A stretch of DNA of 64,000 nucleotides from Verrucomicrobiaceae bacterium (GCA_027489965.1 JAIXZA010000173.1:1-64000); one strand, 5' to 3'; shown: positions 27,128 through 36,207, counted from the first letter of the stretch. Made by a program: numbers and translations. The notes: generated from the sequence alone by a model not told the origin.

Positions 27128-28345
27128 ATGTTTGGTGAACGGTGGCAGCAAATCCTCGAGACACAGGGTGACGAAATCGCCCTGTGGCATTCTGCTGGAG
27201 CCGTGTCCTACCGTGAGTTAGAAAACCTAGCTTGCGGTCTGGTTCCGCAGATCTGCCCGAAGCTCGGCCAATTCTACTTGGCTCAGGGAGATGGCCTGCA
27301 AATCACGGTCGCGCTGCTGGCAGGTTTTCTTACTCATCTACCGGTGCAAGTGGTGGAAAAGGATCGTCAGCGCCGTATTCCCGTCATTTCAGCGCCTGCG
27401 GGCACGGCTTTGATTAAACAAACCGTGGGCAGCTCGGGTGTTCGACGCTGTCAGTTTTTCAGTTTTGCGCAAATCGCTACAGACGTGGACCGATTGCACG
27501 CGGCACTGGGATTGACAGCCTGTGATGCAGCCCTGGCACCTCTGAGTGTGGCGCATTCCTTCGGTCTCACGACCACGGTATTGCAAACACTGCTGCATGG
27601 CCTGCCAACTCACTGGCTGCCCACGCCTTTTCCCGTAGGCATGAAAGAAGCGTTGGCAGATAAAAAGAGGGTCTTTCTTCCCGGTGTCCCCGCCATGTGG
27701 AAGGCCTGGCTTATCGCTGGACTCGATCTTAGCCGTGTTCAATTGGCCGTTTCGGCAGGATCCATGCTCACGCTCGAGCTAGAATCTCGTGTGCGAGAAT
27801 CTTCAGGCCTGAAGCTACACAATCTTTATGGCACCAGCGAATGCGGGGCAATCAGCTATGACTCGACGTCGTCGCTGCGCTGCCTAGCTTCTGATTTAGG
27901 TACGCTTCTGCCAGGAGTCAGCGGTCATTTGAGCCGCGAAGATCGCCTTATGGTGCAGAGCGACGCTGTCGGACTCGGCTACGATGAAACTCTGTCTGGC
28001 GAGCTATTTACCCCACCTAATCTCCTCACCTCAGATGTGATTCGTCTTGATGGTGACCGACTGCATTATCAGCATTGCCTGGGGAAAGGGATCAATGTCG
28101 CGAGCCGGAAGCTCAGCCCTAGTGAAATCGCCGCTAAGATCAGTCAAAGTATCGGTGGGCTTAGTGTCGATGTCTCCGGGGCTCCCTGTCGTGACCCTGA
28201 GCGTGTGCAAGACATCGTCTGTCATCTGCCTCTGCCACCGGAAAAACTGACCCAAGATTTCAAAGCCAATATCTGTGCTGCACTGGCCCCTTGGGAAGTC
28301 CCAAGGCGCTGGATAGCTCTATCGGATGATTCAGCCTCAGCCTAA
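27128..28345 (+). CDS. AMP-ligase-like protein (acyl-CoA synthetase family), degenerate motifs
   Basis: A 405-residue member of the ANL adenylating superfamily. Visible parts are an N-terminal WHSAGAVSYRELE, a central block with APLSVAHSFGLTTTVLQTL, the VSAGSMLTLE segment and the A5-type motif NLYGTSECGAI. The phosphate loop, normally SSGTTGxPK, is only GSSGVRR. The C-terminal domain stops at PWEVPRRWIALS, lacking the final GK catalytic lysine, so adenylation may be weak or absent. ATG 27128 is chosen; GTG 27122 is also in frame. It overlaps the end of fmt by 9 bases, tail to tail. Divergent from the KS fusion, it may activate or hand over a starter acid. Confidence 0.72.
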   Translation: MFGERWQQILETQGDEIALWHSAGAVSYRELENLACGLVPQICPKLGQFYLAQGDGLQITVALLAGFLTHLPVQVVEKDRQRRIPVISAPAGTALIKQTVGSSGVRRCQFFSFAQIATDVDRLHAALGLTACDAALAPLSVAHSFGLTTTVLQTLLHGLPTHWLPTPFPVGMKEALADKKRVFLPGVPAMWKAWLIAGLDLSRVQLAVSAGSMLTLELESRVRESSGLKLHNLYGTSECGAISYDSTSSLRCLASDLGTLLPGVSGHLSREDRLMVQSDAVGLGYDETLSGELFTPPNLLTSDVIRLDGDRLHYQHCLGKGINVASRKLSPSEIAAKISQSIGGLSVDVSGAPCRDPERVQDIVCHLPLPPEKLTQDFKANICAALAPWEVPRRWIALSDDSASA

Positions 28346-29272
28346 TCGAGTCCCAATTTCCAGTGGATGTCCCCGCAAGAAATCGGCTGCAAGCAGGCGC
28401 TTCCCTCCCTCAGCCTGCACTTCTTCCAGTCGCAGGAAACCATGGCCACAATTCACGATAAGACCCAATTTTGGATCGGCCGAAATGAGCGTGCCTGGCA
28501 GCGGGCAGGCATCAGCAGCTTCGACGATGCTGGCCCTATGCACTTTGAGCGGTTTTCCATCTGGCAAGAGACAACTCGTGCCTGGCCAAGGATTGTAAGC
28601 TGAGATCAGGCGCTCCAATTCCACGGCCTGGCGCGACCAATCCAAGCGTCCGTCCTCACGCTTCAGCTTTCCGCAGTGAGACGACAGTGCATGCTCTTGG
28701 ACTCGGCGTGGTGGATTGCCTGCGGCAATGAGATCCAGCGCCTTCTCCAGACTGGCGGGTGCTGCGACGGCTAATTTATCATGCAGGATGCCACCCGTAT
28801 CCGATGGCAAAATAGGCATCACGTCCATTAGCAAAATATCGCCAGTATCCAAGCCCTCATCCATGAACATGATCGTCACGCCCGTCTCGGTATCCCCAGA
28901 TCGGATCGCCGCCTGAATCGGCGAAGCACCGCGATATTTTGGCAGCAGAGACGCATGAATGTTTAAGCAAGCGAGACGGGGGACATCCAGAACACTGCGG
29001 GGTAAAAGTTGACCGTAGGCCACCACGACCGCCACATCTGCGTTAAAGGCCTTTAACTCATCCACAATGAGCCGGATCTTCGGAGGCTGCAGCACTGTCA
29101 GACCTGCTGTCAGTGCTCGCACTTTCACCTCGGGCGGAGTCAGTACTAGCTTACGTCCCGCCGGTTTATCCGGCTGAGTGACCACACCCACGACCTCATG
29201 CTTGGGCGTGTTTAAAAGCCATTCCAATGAAGGAAGCCCGATGTCGCCAGTGCCGATGAAAAGAATACGCAT
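28337..29272 (-). CDS. fmt: Methionyl-tRNA formyltransferase
   Basis: It formylates the initiator Met-tRNA using 10-formyl-tetrahydrofolate. The N-terminal formyltransferase domain has MRILFIGTGDIGLPSL, VVTQPDKPAGR, NIHASLLPKYRGASPIQ (the family signature with Asn-His) and MDEGLDTGDIL with the catalytic Asp. The C-terminal OB-like domain begins about residue 205 (EDGRLDWSRQAVELERLI, AYNPWPGTSC). At 311 residues it is normal length. The start at 29272 is chosen because the family begins MRIxFxGT; 17 upstream in-frame codons show no similarity. It is the last gene of an apparent four-gene operon. The deformylase gene, often its neighbour, is not here. Confidence 0.96.
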   Translation of the reverse strand: MRILFIGTGDIGLPSLEWLLNTPKHEVVGVVTQPDKPAGRKLVLTPPEVKVRALTAGLTVLQPPKIRLIVDELKAFNADVAVVVAYGQLLPRSVLDVPRLACLNIHASLLPKYRGASPIQAAIRSGDTETGVTIMFMDEGLDTGDILLMDVMPILPSDTGGILHDKLAVAAPASLEKALDLIAAGNPPRRVQEHALSSHCGKLKREDGRLDWSRQAVELERLISAYNPWPGTSCLLPDGKPLKVHRASIVEAADACPLPGTLISADPKLGLIVNCGHGFLRLEEVQAEGGKRLLAADFLRGHPLEIGTRLG

Positions 29273-29323
29273 AGTAACGAATAGCTGACAGCAGCGTGAT
29301 TCACACCTGCTACTTTCGGCCAC

Positions 29324-29950
29324 TTAGATCTTCATTTTTTCAAGATCATGCCAGGCATCCAGTGTCATGATACTGCCCAGAATATCATAGAGCACCTTGG
29401 CTGGCGGCTGGCTGGCATCAATGTCCACAATACGGTCATCTGAATAGTATTCCAGAATAGGCTTGGTCTCTGCCTCGTAGGTGGCAAAGCGCTGCTGGAT
29501 CACCGCTTCATTGGCATCATCAAACCGATTGTCCTTCAGCGCGCGTTTGCGTAGGCGCCGAGCCAGTTCCGTGCGGTCCGGGCAGCTCAAATGAAAGACC
29601 TTGAGCACCTCAATGTCCTTCTCCATGTATTTCGCCTGCTCGACATTTCTTGGGATGCCATCAAGCACCAGGAAATCGATCTCTGGCTTGAAGACATGGC
29701 CATCCACGCGCTGATTGATGTTAGCGCGCCACAACTGCACTGTCAGATCATCAGGTACCAACTCGCCACGACTCGAGTACTCGACAAATTTTTGACCTAA
29801 AGCTGTACGTGTGTCTAGTGAGCGAAAGACATCGCCACAAGCCAGATGATGAAAGCGTGGAATCGATCCTAGCACCTTGCCCTGAGTGCCCTTGCCGCTG
29901 CCAGGGGCACCAAGAATCAAGAAAGTACGAAAGCGTGGGAAATCAGACAT
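29324..29950 (-). CDS. Adenylate kinase family nucleoside monophosphate kinase
   Basis: It transfers phosphate between ATP and AMP. It has the P-loop GAPGSGKGTQ (residues 14-23), HLACGDVFRS, the NMP-binding segment SRGELVPDDLTVQLW, VLDGIPRNVEQA (normally DGFPR) and RFDDANEAVIQQRF. The LID region is short (RALKDNRFDD), lacking the zinc-type LID of long adenylate kinases. The Ile in place of Phe in DGFPR and the YxxxE tail differ somewhat from the housekeeping Adk, so it may be a paralogue. It lies between a heptosyltransferase gene and fmt, 51 bases before the latter. Confidence 0.88.
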   Translation of the reverse strand: MSDFPRFRTFLILGAPGSGKGTQGKVLGSIPRFHHLACGDVFRSLDTRTALGQKFVEYSSRGELVPDDLTVQLWRANINQRVDGHVFKPEIDFLVLDGIPRNVEQAKYMEKDIEVLKVFHLSCPDRTELARRLRKRALKDNRFDDANEAVIQQRFATYEAETKPILEYYSDDRIVDIDASQPPAKVLYDILGSIMTLDAWHDLEKMKI

Positions 29951-29979
29951 AAAGGAAAAGTCATAGCACGTCCCTGAGC

Positions 29980-30891
29980 CTAGGCCAGAAGTAAAACAGC
30001 CTCACGAACGGTCTCAAGACTGAGGCCTGCCATCTTACCCTCGGGAGCTTGCAAGATTTGAACCGTCGGCTGTGGCGGCGCCCAGGTGGCAGGATCAGTC
30101 GGGCCAAAAAGCAGCAGGCTCGGCACTCCACACGCTGAAGCCAAGTGAGAAATGCCGCTGTCATGGCCCAAAAAGAGACTGCAACGGCCAAGGCGAGTTG
30201 CCAACTCCACCAGTGGCAGCGCATGCCAGCGCTCAATAGTCGGATGAATCTCAGCGGCAGCGACGGTGCCCCGAGCCTCTTCCGCCTCGCCGGTGATGCA
30301 GACGATCTGAGTGTCGGGTCGTTTGTCTTGCAGATCCCGAATGAGTTGGCCCCAACGATCCATGGGCCAGTTCTTTGACTCCGATCCACTGCCCAGATGG
30401 ATGGCGATTTTTGATGCCTTCACACTCGCCGGGAAAATCGGCAAACGCCACTGGGGCTCTTCTAAAAACAAGGCCAGCTTTTGCAAAGGGCGCGCTAACT
30501 GCTCGGTGGCATGACCCGCGCCATGAGCCAGCTTTTGCGGCATATCAATCAATGCCTTGACGCCAAGACGCTCTAGATTGCTGCGCAAAATCGCATCAGG
30601 ATCATAGAGGTAGCTCACGATCAAATTGAAGCTGGTGAAGTAAGCAGCGAGTTCAGTATCCATCGTAGCCCCACGAGCAAACAGCAGAGCCATGCGCGGA
30701 TTATTCAGAGATCTCGTGCCATCGGCCAGACCGGCTGAAACAGCCAAATCAACAATGCCCGGATAACCCAGAACCTCGAGATGACAGGACGCTAGATTTT
30801 CCCTCAGTAACCGAATCGCTGGAAGTGTCAGAATAAAGTCGCCAATGGCGCCGCCACGAATGACGAGAACTCGTGGCTGAGTGTGACTCAT
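29980..30891 (-). CDS. Glycosyltransferase family 9 (heptosyltransferase-like)
   Basis: A 303-residue GT-B enzyme of family 9, which transfers ADP-heptose to the Kdo/heptose core of LPS. The N-terminal block VLVIRGGAIGDFILTLPAIRLL is the GT9 hallmark with the acceptor-side Asp. The C-terminal half has AIHLGSGSESKNWPMDRW (normally HPGSG), ITGEAEEARG, FLGHDSGISHLASACGVPSLLLFGPTDPATW, which form the nucleotide-sugar pocket. It may be a paralogue rather than WaaC/WaaF, since no other core genes are nearby. Together with kdsA and lptA-C it supports a Kdo/heptose-containing LPS. It is co-oriented with the membrane protein gene 19 bases upstream. Confidence 0.88.
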   Translation of the reverse strand: MSHTQPRVLVIRGGAIGDFILTLPAIRLLRENLASCHLEVLGYPGIVDLAVSAGLADGTRSLNNPRMALLFARGATMDTELAAYFTSFNLIVSYLYDPDAILRSNLERLGVKALIDMPQKLAHGAGHATEQLARPLQKLALFLEEPQWRLPIFPASVKASKIAIHLGSGSESKNWPMDRWGQLIRDLQDKRPDTQIVCITGEAEEARGTVAAAEIHPTIERWHALPLVELATRLGRCSLFLGHDSGISHLASACGVPSLLLFGPTDPATWAPPQPTVQILQAPEGKMAGLSLETVREAVLLLA

Positions 30892-30910
30892 GACAAACGC
30901 CCAGCTTTGG

Positions 30911-31501
30911 CTAGTAAGTCAACAGCGCCAGCACCAGCAGTGCCAGACCATAGCCAATGCCACTGAACACTGCCAGATTCCACCGGCTCTCTTTAGCCAG
31001 CAGCCAAGTAATCCCGTCACGCATCAGATAGGGCATGCCGACAAAAAACATGCCTGAAATGATCCAGGCATAGGCTAGAATCGGCAGCAATAAACGTGTC
31101 ATCTGCGGCTGGAGGAAAGCCGAGGCCAAAACGGGTCCAGACACCAGTAGCATTAGGCTTCCCAAAGCACGCACGGAAAGAAACTCCTTCACATAAGTCA
31201 GCACCAGGAAAAAACCAATCGGCACCAAAGTCAGGAACCACTTTCGCAGGAAGAAAAATTCACCCATATCCATATTGTCCAGCACCAGCATGGCCCAGGC
31301 AAAGTCGATGGTTAGGATCAGCGCACCCCAGCCATAATGACGTGGGAAAGCCCGCAGAAACGCCTTGGTTTTGTCGCCATTCTTCAAAGCCCAAAGGTGT
31401 GCGCCGAGCAAAGCCACCCCCAACAGGATGCCAACAGGCTTCATCGGCAATCCACCCGTGGGAGCCAGGTGGTAAAGGTAATCGTGGAAATCTTTAAACA
31501 T
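30911..31501 (-). CDS. Conserved polytopic membrane protein, function unknown
   Basis: 196 residues with about five or six transmembrane segments (for example residues 22-38, 57-75, 88-104, 110-130, 140-157 and 175-195). The loops are short and contain a conserved-looking GEFFFLRKWFLTLVP. I do not recognise a family. It is the first gene of the operon with the heptosyltransferase, adenylate kinase and fmt, so a role in the envelope is possible but unproven. Confidence 0.6.
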   Translation of the reverse strand: MFKDFHDYLYHLAPTGGLPMKPVGILLGVALLGAHLWALKNGDKTKAFLRAFPRHYGWGALILTIDFAWAMLVLDNMDMGEFFFLRKWFLTLVPIGFFLVLTYVKEFLSVRALGSLMLLVSGPVLASAFLQPQMTRLLLPILAYAWIISGMFFVGMPYLMRDGITWLLAKESRWNLAVFSGIGYGLALLVLALLTY

Positions 31502-31636
31502 GCGTTTGGGGACAGAAGAGCGCCCAGATTGGCGCAGAGCCTTGTCTTGCGCAAGCTCACGTTAGTTTGCGATTCGCTTACCTGATCGGACTGTCGAACA
31601 ACCCTGAGAGTCCGTTGATTTTGAAAGCTCCTTCCT

Positions 31637-32374
31637 TCATAAATCCACCCGCAGCATGAATTCGTCGTAATTTTTGCGTTGTTGAGACCACCAGCCGGCA
31701 ACGGCGGAAGGGTTGCTGAATTGCGGGACTTCACCGCCGCCAGGAATTAACCAAGCTTGGACTTCCCGCAGAATGCGGGCGCTGCGGGCGGGTTCGGTGG
31801 TTTTGAGCATTTGATTGATCATGGACTCAAAAAGAGCGCGTCCGGGTTGACGACCCATTTCACTAAAGACCTCCTCCATGACTTGCGGGCTGCCTTTGGC
31901 TAAAGCTTCACCATACACCATTGCGCGATTCTCCTCGGGATGGGGTGCGAGTAGGCTCCAGGTCATTTCACGGACGTCGGATTGGTCATTGATCGATGAG
32001 GCGCGATAAACCTCGCAGGCCTCGAGAGGCGTGAGCGAGGCAGAATACTCCACCGCAGAAACGCGCAGCTTTACATCAGGATCGCGCAGGGCATCGACCA
32101 GCATGGCTGGATTCCGTGCATGGCCCAGGGCCATGAAGTGGCTTATGATATCGGCGCGTTCCTCGGAGGTTTTGGCGGCGCGCAGTCTATCCACAGGATC
32201 GCCTTTAGGGTAGCTGGGAGTATCTTGTACAGGCGTAGTCTTTGTCGGGGAAGGGGACTTAGCTTGACTAACGGCAACACCGCTACCACCGGCTAAACGC
32301 CAAGCCGCTGTCGCCAGCAAGAGGGCTAAGACAACGATGGATAGGAAGATATAGGTGAGCTTACGGGGTGCCAT
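31637..32374 (-). CDS. Membrane-anchored HEAT-like repeat protein, function unknown
   Basis: 245 residues from the ATG at 32374; the frame extends 76 codons further upstream but only through unlikely sequence. An N-terminal membrane anchor or signal (LTYIFLSIVVLALLLATAAWRL) and a Pro/Thr/Ser-rich linker (35-60) precede helical repeats. In these, MLVDALRDPDVKLRVSAVEY has the HEAT-repeat pattern. The C-terminal WWSQQRKNYDEFML is a distinct block. Such proteins are common in Verrucomicrobia as secreted scaffolds. It is monocistronic, divergent from the opgH operon by 123 bases. Confidence 0.6.
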   Translation of the reverse strand: MAPRKLTYIFLSIVVLALLLATAAWRLAGGSGVAVSQAKSPSPTKTTPVQDTPSYPKGDPVDRLRAAKTSEERADIISHFMALGHARNPAMLVDALRDPDVKLRVSAVEYSASLTPLEACEVYRASSINDQSDVREMTWSLLAPHPEENRAMVYGEALAKGSPQVMEEVFSEMGRQPGRALFESMINQMLKTTEPARSARILREVQAWLIPGGGEVPQFSNPSAVAGWWSQQRKNYDEFMLRVDL

Positions 32375-32497
32375 GAGAGAGGTTACAACAGACAGCTCCA
32401 GAGGCAATCGTCCAAGATGATTGAATCTGGCCTCACTTTCTGCTTCCCCAAAGCCGATTCCCGCGCCATCTCTCTGCCGTTCGAAAATCGAGCATCC

Positions 32498-33076
32498 ATG
32501 GAAGCCGTAAATATACAGTTTGCCCCTGAAACAGGGACCGAGGAAGAATGGAACGAGGCGTACGCACGCCTCGCTGATTACTTTCGTTCTTACCAACTCC
32601 ACAACCGTATCCGCCGCACGCAGCTGATCCTAGAGACACTGCGGCGCGCAGCAGCTGCTCACAAGCTGGATACGAAAAAGACACCCACAGCGCACAGCAT
32701 CGAGCAGGCGCGCTTCATGCTGAAGGAGTGGCTGGGCGCAATCTATAGCGACATGAATCTCAACGAATCTCAGCTGGAAGCAGGCGGCAGACTGGGCTTT
32801 CACCTCAGTGGAGGACCGGCACGCTGGCCAAACTTTTTCTTGGATAAGGAAAATCTGCCTCAGGATATGATCGAGGCCATGCGCAGCGCGGTGCGCGCCT
32901 CAGGTCCTGGTATGCAGGTCAGTAAAATGACTCCGCGTGACATTGATCTAGGTCGTGTCTCCGAAGTGGCTGAAGACACCTTTGATACCTTGGGTCGCCA
33001 TCCGATCCTACGTTATTCCATTCTCATTGGCATCGTGGGTGCCGTCTTAACCTACCTTTATCTTCTCTTCCGATGA
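32498..33076 (+). CDS. Conserved protein with C-terminal membrane anchor, encoded with opgH
   Basis: 192 residues from the ATG at 32498. The body is helical and highly charged (EEEWNEAYARLADYFRSY, RIRRTQLILETLRRAAA), with a central stretch GRLGFHLSGGPARWPNF, and the last 20 residues form a single transmembrane segment (ILIGIVGAVLTYLYLLFR). Its stop overlaps the start of opgH in ATGA, so the two are translationally coupled. In proteobacteria the partner of OpgH is the periplasmic OpgG; this protein has neither a signal peptide nor OpgG features. No family was recognised. Confidence 0.65.
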   Translation: MEAVNIQFAPETGTEEEWNEAYARLADYFRSYQLHNRIRRTQLILETLRRAAAAHKLDTKKTPTAHSIEQARFMLKEWLGAIYSDMNLNESQLEAGGRLGFHLSGGPARWPNFFLDKENLPQDMIEAMRSAVRASGPGMQVSKMTPRDIDLGRVSEVAEDTFDTLGRHPILRYSILIGIVGAVLTYLYLLFR

Positions 33077-35214
33077 GCATGCCTGCAGCCCCAGCGGCCA
33101 CGACTCCGATCAGCACTGGCATGCCGCCCCAGCGCATCGCCCGTATGAGACGGGCCACGTTTTTTTCTTTTGTCGGACTGGGAACCATCGTGGGCACTTG
33201 GCTCATGTATGTTTACCTTTCAGAGCGCGGGATGCGCTGGTCTGAGTGGGGGCTGTTAGCCGTCTTTACGCCCCTGTATTACCAGCTGAATGTCGGCTTC
33301 TGGACCGCACTGTTCGGCCTTTGGCTGATGAACCGCCCTGGTCATGATGCGCTAGATCTTTGGCGCACGCTGAAGCCGGAGGATCACGAAGAGGAGATCA
33401 CCGCCAGCACAGCCATCATCATGCCGGTCTTCAATGAAGATGTGACGCGTGTCTTTGAGGGCTTGCGTTCCATCTATCTTTCACTGGAGCAAACGGGCCA
33501 TTCGAAAAACTTCGACTTTTTCATCCTTAGCGACTCCAATCAAACCAGCCAATGGATCGAGGAAGAAGCTGCATGGTTAGAGCTCTGTCGTCAGCTGAAT
33601 GCCTTTGGTCGTATCTTTTACCGCAAACGCCGGAAGCCGATTAACCGGAAGAGCGGTAATGTCAGTGACTTCTGCCGCCGCTGGGGTAAGCGCTACCGCT
33701 ACATGCTGGTGCTGGATGCTGACAGCCTCATGTCTGGTGGACTGATTACCAGCATGACCCGCATCATGGAAAAGAATACCGGCATTGGTATTCTGCAAAC
33801 ATTCCCCAAGCAGATCGGTGCTGAGACCTTGCTAGGTCGCGTGATGCAGTTTGCTCAGGCTCTCTATGGCCCACCATTCATGGCTGGCCTGGATTATTGG
33901 CAGTGTGGTGAGGCTAATTTCTGGGGACACAATGCCATCATCCGCCTGGAGCCCTTCATCAAGTTCTGCGCACTTCCAGCCTTGCCAGGCAAAGAACCTT
34001 TTGGCGGCCACATTCTGAGTCATGACTTTGTGGAAGCTGCACTCATGCGCAAAGCTGGCTGGGCGGTCCGCCTGCTGCCAACCAATCGTGGCAGCTACGA
34101 AGAAGGGCCACCGACGCTGGTGGACATGCTGAAACGTGATCGCCGCTGGTGTCAGGGGAACATGCAGCATTTCTGGCTCGTCTTTGCCAAGGGCTGGCAT
34201 CCCATGAGCCGAGTCAATTTCGTTCACGGCATTCTTAGTTATGCCAGCAGTCTGCTCTGGTTCTTCTTCCTGCTGTTTACCACCTTTTTAGCAGCCACGC
34301 CTGTGCCGCAGCTTGATCCGCAAGCCATACAGGCGCAGCAGATCCTGTTGGGCCTCACCGCCACACTCATCTTCCTGCCAAAGACCGCCACACTATTGGA
34401 CGAGGTCTTCACTGGACGCCTTTTTAAACCTCTTAAAATGCGACTGCTCACCTTCATGAGTAGCATGGCAGATACCGTGGTCTTTACGCTCATGGCTCCT
34501 GTGTTGATGATCTTTCACTCGCAGTTCGTTGTTTATACCGTCCTCGGCAAAGGTGTGCGCTGGGTGACGCAGCGCCGCAAAGCCGAAGGTGTGGACTGGG
34601 CAGAGGTCTTCTTCACCTTTTGGGTCGTCAGTCTCATCGGCATCGTCTGGGCCATTCTTGGATGGTTCGTTTCTCACGCGTTCTTGCTGTGGATCAGTCC
34701 GATTCTCATCGCTCTTTTCCTCGCTATCCCCATGGCCATCGTCGTCTCAGGCCGGCGTTCAGGTCACCGCTTTGGCTTTTTCCTAACCACGGAAGAAACG
34801 GAGCCTCCGAGCGTGCTAGCCACGATGAATGATAACTTGGCTGAAATCAAAGGCCGTATCCATTTGCCACCTGAGTTAGAAAAACATCATGGTCTCATGC
34901 AGGTCTGTTTGGACCCGTATGTGAATGGGCTGCACGTCAGCCTGCTGCGCCGTCGCAAGAGCATCGACGTCTCCCGCTCCTACCTCAACGAGATCGCTCA
35001 GCGCATGATTCAATTAGGGCCTCAATCGCTCAATGCCCAAGAGATTAAGGCCATGATTCATGATACAGAAACTGTGACCGATCTGCATTACCGCCTCTGG
35101 TCCGCCCGTGATCATGAGCTGGCTCCTTTCTGGGCCACTGCCATCCGCCAATACAATTTGGCTGCCAGCAGTCCCTTCACGCACACTTTGGCTCAGAGAG
35201 AATTGGCTTTGTGA
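33073..35214 (+). CDS. opgH: Glucans biosynthesis glucosyltransferase OpgH/MdoH
   Basis: An inner-membrane GT2 enzyme that polymerises beta-1,2-glucan from UDP-glucose and passes it to the periplasm (osmoregulated periplasmic glucan). At 713 residues it is shorter than the 847 of E. coli OpgH, mainly at the N-terminus. Two transmembrane segments (28-48, 56-80) precede the GT2 domain with IIMPVFNED, LVLDADSLMSGG (DAD), FWGHNAIIR, ILSHDFVEAALMRKAG and RDRRWCQGNMQHF (QxxRW type), followed by about six more membrane segments. It overlaps the upstream small gene. No opgG is present, which makes the glucan-branching step unclear. The Tat-exported isomerase gene follows. Confidence 0.92.
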   Translation: MSMPAAPAATTPISTGMPPQRIARMRRATFFSFVGLGTIVGTWLMYVYLSERGMRWSEWGLLAVFTPLYYQLNVGFWTALFGLWLMNRPGHDALDLWRTLKPEDHEEEITASTAIIMPVFNEDVTRVFEGLRSIYLSLEQTGHSKNFDFFILSDSNQTSQWIEEEAAWLELCRQLNAFGRIFYRKRRKPINRKSGNVSDFCRRWGKRYRYMLVLDADSLMSGGLITSMTRIMEKNTGIGILQTFPKQIGAETLLGRVMQFAQALYGPPFMAGLDYWQCGEANFWGHNAIIRLEPFIKFCALPALPGKEPFGGHILSHDFVEAALMRKAGWAVRLLPTNRGSYEEGPPTLVDMLKRDRRWCQGNMQHFWLVFAKGWHPMSRVNFVHGILSYASSLLWFFFLLFTTFLAATPVPQLDPQAIQAQQILLGLTATLIFLPKTATLLDEVFTGRLFKPLKMRLLTFMSSMADTVVFTLMAPVLMIFHSQFVVYTVLGKGVRWVTQRRKAEGVDWAEVFFTFWVVSLIGIVWAILGWFVSHAFLLWISPILIALFLAIPMAIVVSGRRSGHRFGFFLTTEETEPPSVLATMNDNLAEIKGRIHLPPELEKHHGLMQVCLDPYVNGLHVSLLRRRKSIDVSRSYLNEIAQRMIQLGPQSLNAQEIKAMIHDTETVTDLHYRLWSARDHELAPFWATAIRQYNLAASSPFTHTLAQRELAL

Positions 35215-35271
35215 AAATAAGCTCAGTTTTCTGTTAGTCAGCGCCTCTGAAAGGCGTTCACTGTTTTTGTC

Positions 35272-36192
35272 ATGATTTCACGTCGTCATTTCCTCTCCAC
35301 TAGCTTAGCTGCACTGAGTGCCACCACTCTTCCTGGCATTGAGCCCATCAGCCGTGCTGGCAAAAGCCGGATGCAGCTCGGTGTCGCCGCTTACAGCTTC
35401 CGCGAGCACTTTCAGTGGATGCGGGATAAGGAGCAGAAGCCCAAAGGTGACCAGAAGCCTTGGAGTATTCTCGATTTCATCGACTGGTGCGCTGACAACA
35501 ACGTCCCTGGCGCTGAGGTCACCAGCTACTTCTTCCCGCCTGATGTGGATGAGAAATTCCTGCTCGAGGTCAAACGTCACGCCTATCTGCGCGGTGTGCA
35601 GTTAGCTGGCACTGCCATCGGAAACAACTTTGCTCTGCCTAAAGGTGAAAAGTTGGATGAACAGATCGCCTACACCAAGAAATGGATCGACTACGCAGCG
35701 CTGATGAATGCACCGCACATTCGAGTGTTTGCTGGTCCGCAGCCCAAGGGCCTCAGTGAGGAACAAGCCGTCGCCAATTGTCTGGAAGCCTATCAGGAGT
35801 GCCTAGACTACGCCGCCAAAAAAGGCGTGTTCCTTGGCCTCGAAAATCATGGGGGCATCGTCGCCGAGCCTGACAACCTGATCAAGATGGTCAAAGCCGC
35901 CAATAGCCCCTGGGCAGGCATCAACTGGGACAGCGGTAACTTCCACACCGAAGATCCCTATGGTGATCTCGCCAAGATCGCACCCTACGCCATCAATGTT
36001 CAGCTCAAGATGGAAATGAGCCCCAAAGGTAGCAAAAAAGGCGAAGGCCAGCCCGCCGACGTCCCGCGCCTGTTGAAGATCCTGCGTGACGCCAATTACC
36101 AAGGTTGGTTCACCCTCGAATACGAAGTCGCCGCTGATCCCTTTGGTGAAGTGCCGAAGATTCTGGAGATGCTCCGGCCTCTGCTGGGATAA
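35272..36192 (+). CDS. Tat-exported sugar phosphate isomerase/epimerase-like TIM-barrel protein
   Basis: 306 residues. The N-terminus SRRHFLSTSLAALSATTLPG is a twin-arginine signal. The remaining AP-endonuclease-2-type TIM barrel has LGVAAYSFREHF, VPGAEVTSYFFP, HIRVFAGPQ, VFLGLENHGGI, GINWDSGNFH and WFTLEYEV. The Glu, His, Asp and Glu in these blocks are the expected divalent metal ligands. It is typical of the exported xylose-isomerase-like proteins of Verrucomicrobia and Planctomycetes; the substrate is not known. The mobile-element candidate starts 15 bases after its stop. Confidence 0.88.
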   Translation: MISRRHFLSTSLAALSATTLPGIEPISRAGKSRMQLGVAAYSFREHFQWMRDKEQKPKGDQKPWSILDFIDWCADNNVPGAEVTSYFFPPDVDEKFLLEVKRHAYLRGVQLAGTAIGNNFALPKGEKLDEQIAYTKKWIDYAALMNAPHIRVFAGPQPKGLSEEQAVANCLEAYQECLDYAAKKGVFLGLENHGGIVAEPDNLIKMVKAANSPWAGINWDSGNFHTEDPYGDLAKIAPYAINVQLKMEMSPKGSKKGEGQPADVPRLLKILRDANYQGWFTLEYEVAADPFGEVPKILEMLRPLLG

Positions 36193-36207
36193 ATGGGTGA
36201 GGGAGCC

